Below are positions 1 through 5,613 of a stretch of 8,749 nt of DNA, piece after piece. The DNA lies in NCBI RefSeq assembly GCF_900549175.1, contig NZ_URNN01000138.1, positions 1 through 8,749 on the forward strand, read 5' to 3'. Origin of the DNA: an uncultured Prevotella sp. Its GTDB lineage: Bacteria > Bacteroidota > Bacteroidia > Bacteroidales > Bacteroidaceae. A model generated the notes under the pieces. The model worked only from the letters and a program-made list of their open reading frames with translations. It was not told the DNA's origin and ran no database searches. Every line of letters starts with the position of its first letter. Within the stretch, counting starts at the first letter, position 1. Made by a program: the position numbers and the translations under genes.

Positions 1-28
1 GCGTTTTTTGTCGGTCCGTTTTCACACG

Positions 29-966
29 TCATGGCCATGCCTGCATATTCCCGCGGGCTTCACGATACTCTTCGAGCAACTGCCGCATGATGAGGCTTAC
101 AGGTTTTATGTCATCCACGGCAGATGCTATCTGTCCTATCTCCAGCTCTCCGTTGTCGGTGTCTCCTTCAAATATGCCACGTTTTGATGCTGCATGTCCC
201 ATTATGCCGCGCAGCTCTTCGGCGCCGGCGCCACGCGCTTCGGCCTCGGCCAACCTGTCGTACAGACTGTTTTTTACCAGTCGGGTGGGAGCCATTTTCT
301 TCAGGCACAGCATGGTGCCGCCCTCGTCGAGCGACAGACAGCGCCGCTTGAATGACTCTGCGGCCGAACTCTCTGCAGCCAGGGCAAATAGTGTTCCTAT
401 CTGTACTCCGTCGGCACCGAGAGCCTGTGCCGCCAGCATGGCTCTGCCGCTGCCTATTCCTCCGGCTGCAATGAGCGGCAGACTTGTCGCTTTTCTTACT
501 TGCGGTATGAGTGTCAGTGTGGTGGTTTCTTCGCGTCCGTTGTGTCCTCCGGCCTCAAATCCTTCCGCCACAACGGCATCCACTCCGGCATCCTCGCATT
601 TGCGTGCAAAGACACTGCTTGACACTACGTGTGCTACGGTTATTCCGGCCTCGTGGAGCAGGGGAGTGAACCGTTTGGGACTGCCTGCCGAGGTGAACAC
701 TATTTTCACGCCGCTGTCGATGATTATTTTCATCAGACGATCTCCGGATACATAAGCGGCACGTTTATGCCCCATGGCTTGTCGGTTGCCGTCTTCATCC
801 GGTCGATATGCTCCTGCAATGTTTCGGGGTGCATGGAACCGGCTCCGAGCAAACCGAGGCCGCCGGCATTGCTTACGGCCGATGCCAGCCGCCAGCCGCT
901 GCACCAAACCATCCCACCTTGTATTATGGGATATCTGATACCGAAAAGTTCTGTTATTCTGTTCAT
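29..966 (-). pseudogene. FabK / nitronate monooxygenase-family flavin oxidoreductase, frameshifted
   Basis: This is an FMN-dependent TIM-barrel oxidoreductase of the enoyl-ACP reductase II (FabK) / nitronate monooxygenase family, split over two frames. The first part (966 to 733, 77 codons) begins MNRITELFGIRYPIIQGGM and ends ...NVPLMYPEIV-stop. The second part continues the family sequence in another frame from about 745 down to 29: KIVFTSAG, then EAGGHNG (the His matching the FabK active-site His), then the FMN-phosphate motifs AAGGIGSG and GADGVQIGT. Restoring 4 nt at 735-746 gives ...PEIDRLMK... and a protein of about 313 residues, the normal family length, with the His at about residue 143 (His144 in pneumococcal FabK). 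All motifs are otherwise intact, so the lesion is recent or a sequencing error. It is the last gene of the minus-strand series, 46 nt after the nuclease gene. Substrate is unknown: the family includes both fatty-acid synthesis enzymes and nitronate oxidases. Confidence 0.85.
731..745 (-). promoter_or_regulatory. Stop-start overlap TGATG with GGAG, possible reinitiation site
   Basis: The N-terminal fragment of the broken flavoenzyme stops with TGA at 735-733. An ATG at 733-731 overlaps it by one base (TGATG) and opens the downstream frame as MKIIIDSGVK. GGAG lies at 745-742, 8 nt before this ATG, which is a reasonable Shine-Dalgarno position. The arrangement would allow terminating ribosomes to reinitiate and make a 234-residue C-terminal fragment. 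Use of this site is inferred, and Bacteroidetes generally rely little on Shine-Dalgarno pairing. Confidence 0.35.
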
Positions 967-1012
967 GTCTTGATTGTTTTATTGTTATACCTTGATGTGT
1001 GGTGATGTCACG

Positions 1013-1882
1013 TCATATTCCCCATTCCTTTGTATCGGCCTTGGCCTCAATCCTGTCTTCGATGTCATCGGGCAGGGCATGGAAGAAGTCGAAACCGGTG
1101 ATGCGTTCCACCTCGTCAACGCTGTTTACGTATGATGATTTCGGACGGTTGCCGGCTTCGTTCTTGTAGATGAAGCCTATGGCCTGCGGATTGTCGCCCA
1201 TGCGCAGCACCACCTTAAAGAAGGCTTCGGGCACCACCACCTTGTTCTTGCCGATAGTCTTGTGGCGCTTCTTGTACAGTATGGGGCCGCTCACGATGTA
1301 CACGTCGCCGTATTTTTTGGCCCAGTTGCGGCATTGTTGTTCCATCTCGTTCCAGTCGCCGGCGTTCAGTCCGTGGTTTTGCGGACAGGCATTTGTGAAC
1401 AGGAACGACTCCAGCTGCGCCCCGCCGCTCCATTTGCAGTCGGCCGAGGGGCACATGTGGCCGCGGTCGTAACCGGAGTTGTAGTAGTCGCGGTCGGTGG
1501 CTCGCGGTTCCGGCACATCGCTGTCCTCGGCAAACTTGATGCCTTTCCTTCCGTGCTCTCCGGTGGTGTGACTTGCCGTGAGGTGCCAGGCCACCCAGTT
1601 TGGCAGTCTGAGGTCTTTGTTGTATGATGCCGTGTAGGCCTCGCGTTGCAGTATTTGTTCTCCGCTTGCGGGTCGCAGGGCCGGCAGTTCGATGCCTTCG
1701 CCATAGGTCTTTCCTTTTACGGTGTTGCCGTCCGGCGTATGGCCGTGCCCGTTGTCATTTGTCTGTATCGCCTTGTCGCCGGCGATGTTCCCGCCGGCCA
1801 GTGGTGTCTTGCTGACGTCAAGGTTGCACGAAGTGAGGATGATGGCTGCCGCAATCCGGCAGAAGATAGCTGATGTTTTCAT
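1013..1882 (-). CDS. DNA/RNA non-specific endonuclease (NUC family), predicted lipoprotein
   Basis: A 289-residue extracytoplasmic nuclease of the Serratia endonuclease (ββα-metal) family, which cuts DNA and RNA using one Mg2+. The N-terminus is a lipoprotein signal: MKTSAIFCR, a hydrophobic stretch, then a lipobox ILTSC with Cys19, so the protein is probably anchored in a membrane facing outward. Residues about 20-65 are a polar low-complexity linker. The catalytic domain follows, with the DRGH motif at 139-142 (general base His142) and TNACPQNHGLN leading to Asn173, Trp177 and Glu181. These have the same N-x3-W-x3-E spacing as Asn119/Trp123/Glu127 of the Serratia enzyme, so the active site looks complete. 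The gene starts 28 nt after the FetB-like permease ends, and no separate TAnnTTTG promoter is visible in the gap, suggesting co-transcription. A nutrient-scavenging or DNA-degrading role is typical of the family, but the specific job here is not known. Confidence 0.93.
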   Translation of the reverse strand: MKTSAIFCRIAAAIILTSCNLDVSKTPLAGGNIAGDKAIQTNDNGHGHTPDGNTVKGKTYGEGIELPALRPASGEQILQREAYTASYNKDLRLPNWVAWHLTASHTTGEHGRKGIKFAEDSDVPEPRATDRDYYNSGYDRGHMCPSADCKWSGGAQLESFLFTNACPQNHGLNAGDWNEMEQQCRNWAKKYGDVYIVSGPILYKKRHKTIGKNKVVVPEAFFKVVLRMGDNPQAIGFIYKNEAGNRPKSSYVNSVDEVERITGFDFFHALPDDIEDRIEAKADTKEWGI

Positions 1883-1910
1883 CTTGATATCTTATTGGTG
1901 TTTGGTATTG

Positions 1911-2705
1911 TCATTTCTGTTTTGACATTTTATAATTGCGCAACCGGCCGTAAATGTCGAACGAACGGCGGTCGCAGAGATACAGTGTAGTGATGAGGGC
2001 AAGCATGGAGGCTGAAAACATTATGCCCATGAGCACAATCTGGTATTTGACGGCCGTGACGGGAGACGCCCCGCCGAGCATCTGGCCGAGCATGATGAGT
2101 GGCAGCGAGACAATGCCGGCCATGGTCATGTCGGCAATGCAGGGGGCAAATGCCTTCTCTATGGCGCGCCGCATGAACGGAGCCACGGCTTCGGTATGGG
2201 TGGCACCGTTGCCCAACAGGTAGAAGTAGAGGCGGCGGTCGTGCTGCAGACTGTCATAGAATGTGCTGAGACCTGTTATACATACGCCAGGTATGCCACC
2301 GGCAATGATGCCCATGACGGGTATGAAATGGCGGGCGTCGAAAGGGTGGGCCAGACGGAGTACGGGTACGAGGAAATACATGCCGGCCACAAGGGCGGCT
2401 CCGGTCAGTCCCACCATGAGTGGCAGCATGACGATGGTGGGGCGCAGGCGTGTCTGCCGTATGGCGGCAAAGGTGGCGACCAGTGCCATGAGAAGCAGCC
2501 ACAGCAGGTTTGCCCACGGGTTGTTCCATTCGAAGAGGTAGTGCATGTATAGTGCGATGAGCCCCAGTTGTGCCACCATGCGTATGATGGCCGTGACGGC
2601 CGACCCAATCAGTCTCACGCCAAATCTGTGGAAGATGTAAATGGGCAGGGCCGTAAGCAGCACTCCCACCGCCATGCTTATGTACGAAATGTCTGTTGTT
2701 GCCAT
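1911..2705 (-). CDS. fetB: FetB-like ABC transporter permease (UPF0014 family)
   Basis: A 264-residue integral membrane protein of the FetB/YbbM family, close to the 259 residues of E. coli FetB, which with FetA exports iron and protects against peroxide stress. About seven hydrophobic segments are visible (roughly residues 8-25, 33-57, 63-82, 91-115, 126-147, 186-208 and 218-244). Family landmarks are the IRMVAQLGLIALY stretch at 41-53, GIIAGGIPGVCITGLS at 132-147, and the long conserved block from NGATHTEAVAPFMRRA through AGIVSLPLIMLGQMLGG to AVKYQI (about 166-223), which likely includes the coupling region. It begins 7 nt after the ATPase gene, as expected for a two-gene transporter. The family assignment is firm. 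Iron as the substrate is transferred from E. coli and has not been shown for this lineage. Confidence 0.88.
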   Translation of the reverse strand: MATTDISYISMAVGVLLTALPIYIFHRFGVRLIGSAVTAIIRMVAQLGLIALYMHYLFEWNNPWANLLWLLLMALVATFAAIRQTRLRPTIVMLPLMVGLTGAALVAGMYFLVPVLRLAHPFDARHFIPVMGIIAGGIPGVCITGLSTFYDSLQHDRRLYFYLLGNGATHTEAVAPFMRRAIEKAFAPCIADMTMAGIVSLPLIMLGQMLGGASPVTAVKYQIVLMGIMFSASMLALITTLYLCDRRSFDIYGRLRNYKMSKQK

Positions 2706-2712
2706 GTGTTTG

Positions 2713-3369
2713 TCAATATGTGTCCGTTTGCGCGGACGATGGTTGTGAAATGTCTATTGTCATGTTACACCTCTCGGTTATGGGCGTGTTGCGGCCGGTC
2801 ACTGTCACTACCGTGCATCCGCTCGCAGTCTGCCGGCCCAGCCATCCGGCAATAAGGGAGGCCGTCGTGTCGTCGAAACCGCCTGCCGGCTCGTCGGTCA
2901 GGAGGATGGGACGCCTTAAAAGTCCGGCTACGGAGAGCAGCACTCTGTGGCGTTCGCCGCCGTTGAGTTCGTCCATCCTCTTGTTGTACAGGTCGGAAGC
3001 GAGGCCGAGCCGGTCCCATTCTTCCATGAGTCTGTCTTTTGAAAACGGTACACTACGGTTTGCTTTCAGCGAAAATGTCAGGCTGACCATGTCGCGCACC
3101 CGTTCCACGGGCATGTCGGTTTCCTGCGGAATATATGAGATTATCTTTCTGAACTCCTCGGCCGACGATGGTGTGAGCAGCTCGCCGTCGATGCTGATGT
3201 GGCCGCCGTCGAGTGGTTGGAACCCGAGCAGTGCCTTAAGCAGTGTCGACTTGCCTGAGCCTGACGCTCCCGTTATGCCGAGCATTCTGCCGTCGGCCAC
3301 GGCAAATGAAACGCCGGCAAATACCGGCCGGCCGCCTGCCGATACTGATATATCTTTTGCTTCTAACAT
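2713..3369 (-). CDS. fetA: FetA-like ABC transporter ATP-binding protein
   Basis: A 218-residue nucleotide-binding subunit pairing with the FetB-like permease encoded 7 nt downstream. Visible motifs in order: Walker A GASGSGKS at 34-41, Q-loop Gln82 in YIPQE, a signature LNGGE at 135-139 (LSGGE is usual), and Walker B ILLTDE at 155-160 with catalytic Glu160. Odd points: the D-loop reads GGFD instead of SALD, and where the switch (H-loop) histidine is expected (VTHD in E. coli FetA) the protein has VTGRN, so Gly192 replaces the His. I read the codon directly as GGC. The protein is otherwise intact and of normal length for the family. The start at 3369 is preceded by an AT-rich leader with AAGAACA rather than a strong ribosome site. 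It is the first gene of the minus-strand series and has a promoter box just upstream. Iron export is inferred from the FetAB pairing. Confidence 0.88.
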   Translation of the reverse strand: MLEAKDISVSAGGRPVFAGVSFAVADGRMLGITGASGSGKSTLLKALLGFQPLDGGHISIDGELLTPSSAEEFRKIISYIPQETDMPVERVRDMVSLTFSLKANRSVPFSKDRLMEEWDRLGLASDLYNKRMDELNGGERHRVLLSVAGLLRRPILLTDEPAGGFDDTTASLIAGWLGRQTASGCTVVTVTGRNTPITERCNMTIDISQPSSAQTDTY

Positions 3370-3391
3370 ATTGTTCTTGTTTTATTGTGGG

Positions 3392-3399
3392 CAAATGTA
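3392..3399 (-). promoter_or_regulatory. Bacteroidetes-type -7 promoter box for the fetA-led gene series
   Basis: On the minus strand this reads TACATTTG, a perfect match to the Bacteroidetes -7 consensus TAnnTTTG. It lies 22 nt before the fetA-like ATG, giving a short leader of roughly 15-20 nt. No clear -33 TTTG element is seen at the usual 19-21 nt spacing, so this is a half-supported promoter. Its position in a divergent intergenic region makes it credible. Confidence 0.55.
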
Positions 3400-3519
3400 C
3401 AATAAAAACGTGAGATTATGCACCGGCGTAATGAAGAAAATGATTTTCTTTTATCGTAAGCAATGTTTTCCGGCAGATAAAAACATGACATATATATAAT
3501 GTATATCAGAAAAAAACAG

Positions 3520-3527
3520 TAACTTTG
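3520..3527 (+). promoter_or_regulatory. Bacteroidetes-type -7 promoter box for aguA-aguB
   Basis: TAACTTTG matches the TAnnTTTG consensus and is 31 nt before the aguA ATG. The upstream DNA is very AT-rich (3491-3519) and carries an imperfect dyad around 3486-3508, but no clear -33 TTTG. The two opposed boxes at 3392 and 3520 divide the 189-nt region between fetA and aguA into back-to-back promoters. Confidence 0.55.
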
Positions 3528-3558
3528 CGGCGTAATTACAAATGCAATTACAGGACAG

Positions 3559-4608
3559 ATGACTGACAGTAATATCACAAAAAGACTACTGAGGCTGCCG
3601 GCCGAGTGGGAAGAACAAAGCGCCATACAGTTGACATGGCCCCACGAGGCTACCGACTGGCAGCCCATAATGGCCGAAATAACAGCAACTTATGTAGAGA
3701 TGGCTATCGAGATAGCCCGTCGGCAGAAGCTCATCATCGTTGCTCCCGACCCTGACGAGGCCCTGTGCCGGATAAGGGAAGGTGGTGCCGCTGAGGATGT
3801 TATGTGCAGGATAGCCACTCTTGCCTGTCCCACCAACGACACTTGGGCACGCGATCATGGTTTCATCACGCTGCAGGACTGTAACACCGGCCGTCTGCAT
3901 CTGCTCGACTTTTGTTTCAACGGATGGGGCCGTAAGTTTGAGGCCGACCTTGACAATGCCATTAACCGCAGGCTGTTTGAGGCCGGAATGGTGGACGGTG
4001 AATATGAAAATCATCTTGATTTTGTGCTCGAAGGCGGTTCGATAGAGAGTGACGGGCGCGGTACGGTGTTTACTACAACCGGCTGCCTTATGGCTCCAAA
4101 CCGTAACCAGCCGCTCTCTCAAAGAGAGATTGAGAGCGAGCTGAAGCGCCGTCTGCATGCCGACCGTATTGTGTGGATAGACCACGGCAACCTTACGGGT
4201 GACGACACCGACGGACATATAGACACATTGGTGCGCGTGGCACCCGATGACACATTGTTATATGTGGGGTGTGACGATGCTGCAGACGAGCAGTATTCCG
4301 GCTTGCATGCCATGGAAGAGCAGCTTAAGACGTTGCGCACGGCCGACGGCCGGCCATACCGTTTGCTCCGTCTGCCGTCGCCGTCAGCCATATATGACGA
4401 TGGCGAACGTCTGCCGGCCACTTACGCCAACTTTCTGATAGTCAACGGTGCCGTGCTCTGTCCCACTTATGCGCAGCCTGTTGCCGACGGCAAGGCCCTT
4501 GACACGATAGCCATGGCTTTCCCCGGAAGGGAGATTGTGGGCATCGACTGTCGCAGCATCATAAGGCAACACGGTTCGTTGCATTGCTGTACCATGCAGA
4601 TGCTTTAG
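3559..4608 (+). CDS. aguA: Agmatine deiminase
   Basis: A 349-residue enzyme of the agmatine deiminase / porphyromonas-type peptidylarginine deiminase fold. It converts agmatine to N-carbamoylputrescine and ammonia in the cytoplasm. Diagnostic stretches: PAEWEEQSAIQLTWPH (14-29) near the start, NDTWARDHGF (93-102) with the substrate-binding Asp99, FNGWGRKFEADLDNAI (120-135), LEGGSIESDGRGT (157-169), HGNLTGDDTDGHIDT (209-223) with catalytic His220, and a C-terminal SLHCCTMQ whose first Cys (343) aligns with the nucleophile in the plant and enterococcal GGGNIHC motif. The preceding residues QHGS differ from GGGN, and a second Cys follows directly, which looks like a lineage variant rather than a defect. 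The start is supported by the promoter box 31 nt upstream and by the conserved N-terminus. aguB, the next enzyme of the pathway, follows after 42 nt, which is strong context. Confidence 0.93.
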   Translation: MTDSNITKRLLRLPAEWEEQSAIQLTWPHEATDWQPIMAEITATYVEMAIEIARRQKLIIVAPDPDEALCRIREGGAAEDVMCRIATLACPTNDTWARDHGFITLQDCNTGRLHLLDFCFNGWGRKFEADLDNAINRRLFEAGMVDGEYENHLDFVLEGGSIESDGRGTVFTTTGCLMAPNRNQPLSQREIESELKRRLHADRIVWIDHGNLTGDDTDGHIDTLVRVAPDDTLLYVGCDDAADEQYSGLHAMEEQLKTLRTADGRPYRLLRLPSPSAIYDDGERLPATYANFLIVNGAVLCPTYAQPVADGKALDTIAMAFPGREIVGIDCRSIIRQHGSLHCCTMQML

Positions 4609-4650
4609 GGTATTAATATGAGTGTATAAAGAAAAGATTGTAACAATAAG

Positions 4651-5529
4651 ATGAAAATAGGATTTCTACAACAGCATAACACCGCCGACACACGTGACAA
4701 TATATTGCGTCTGGCGGCGGGTGTGGCAGATTTGGCAAAGCGCGGTGCCGAGCTGATAGTGCTTCAGGAGTTGCACAACTCGCTGTATTTCTGTCAGGTG
4801 GAGAGTGTCGACAACTTCGATTTGGCCGAGCCTATACCCGGTCCGTCGACAAATATGTTTGGCGAATTGGCCCGCGAGTATGGTGTGGTCATCGTCACAT
4901 CATTGTTTGAACGGCGTGCTGCCGGACTGTATCACAACACGGCTGTGGTCATAGAACGTGACGGAACGATAGCCGGAAAGTACCGCAAGATGCACATTCC
5001 CGATGACCCCGCATATTACGAGAAGTTCTATTTTACGCCCGGAGACCTCGGTTTCCGTCCGATAGACACCAGTGTGGGGCGTCTCGGGGTTATGGTGTGC
5101 TGGGACCAGTGGTATCCCGAAGCGGCCCGGATGATGGCTCTCCGCGGGGCTGAGATACTCATCTACCCCACGGCCATAGGCTATGAGAGCAGCGACACGA
5201 CCGAAGAGCAGCAGCGGCAGCGCAGGGCCTGGCAGACAGTGCAGCGCGGCCATGCGGTGGCCAACGGCCTGCCGGTGGTGGCAGTAAACAGGGTGGGGCA
5301 CGAGGCCGACCCTTCCGGGCAGACGGGCGGCATACAGTTTTGGGGTACATCGTTCGTTGCCGGTCCGCAGGGTGAATTATACTATGAGGCATCGGAGACC
5401 GAAGAGGAGAGCATCATCGTTGACATAGACATGGGGCATAGCGAGCAGGTGCGCCGCTGGTGGCCGTTCCTGCGTGACAGACGCATAGAGGAGTACGGCG
5501 GACTGACCCGCAGATACATTGACGACTGA
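4651..5529 (+). CDS. aguB: N-carbamoylputrescine amidohydrolase
   Basis: A 292-residue nitrilase-superfamily (carbon-nitrogen hydrolase) enzyme. It hydrolyses N-carbamoylputrescine to putrescine, CO2 and ammonia, completing the agmatine route to putrescine. The Glu-Lys-Cys triad is visible: Glu40 in VLQELHNSLYF, Lys113 in KYRKMHIPDDP and Cys150 in VCWDQWYPEAAR. Further family markers are PTAIGYE (173-179), the AWQTVQRGHAVANG stretch (193-206), VAVNRVG (210-216) and FWGTSF (230-235). Length is that of the AguB/plant NLP1 family, and the LHNSLYFCQ sequence after the Glu is typical of this subgroup rather than of general nitrilases. It begins 42 nt after aguA with no promoter box or terminator between, so the two are likely co-transcribed. 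The leader is AT-rich (ACAATAAG before the ATG). Confidence 0.94.
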   Translation: MKIGFLQQHNTADTRDNILRLAAGVADLAKRGAELIVLQELHNSLYFCQVESVDNFDLAEPIPGPSTNMFGELAREYGVVIVTSLFERRAAGLYHNTAVVIERDGTIAGKYRKMHIPDDPAYYEKFYFTPGDLGFRPIDTSVGRLGVMVCWDQWYPEAARMMALRGAEILIYPTAIGYESSDTTEEQQRQRRAWQTVQRGHAVANGLPVVAVNRVGHEADPSGQTGGIQFWGTSFVAGPQGELYYEASETEEESIIVDIDMGHSEQVRRWWPFLRDRRIEEYGGLTRRYIDD

Positions 5530-5540
5530 CGCTTGCATAT

Positions 5541-5573
5541 GGGTATCGGACTGCGCGTCCGCCCCGAATTTTT
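5541..5573 (+). terminator. Possible intrinsic terminator between aguB and glnN
   Basis: CGGAC at 5547-5551 pairs with GTCCG at 5557-5561 around a 5-nt loop (TGCGC). GGG at 5541-5543 can also pair with the CCC run at 5562-5565 across a small internal loop. A five-T run follows at 5569-5573 after GAA. The stem is short, so termination may be partial. If it works, glnN needs its own promoter in the 40 nt that follow, and no TAnnTTTG box is visible there. Confidence 0.35.
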
Positions 5574-5613
5574 ATAAAAAAGAATTTCAAACAACAAAAA
5601 CAAAGAATATAAT

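Noticed and set aside
1..28. T-rich stretch at the left edge, considered as a terminator for the minus-strand series.
   Set aside because: On the transcribed strand it gives an A-run, not a T-run, and only a trivial stem (CGG/CCG) is visible before the edge.
87..755. A 222-codon plus-strand open frame across the flavoenzyme gene.
   Set aside because: Low-complexity Ser/Ala/Pro/Arg-rich translation with no motif, antisense to a clearly recognised protein family.
3486..3508. Imperfect AT-rich dyad upstream of the aguA promoter box, considered as an operator.
   Set aside because: The symmetry depends on a bulge and on simple TA alternation. In DNA this AT-rich it is too weak to call as a binding site.
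4116..4128. CTCTC-AAA-GAGAG hairpin inside aguA.
   Set aside because: It lies in conserved coding sequence (LSQREIE), is only 5 bp and has no T-run, so it is most likely a codon by-product.
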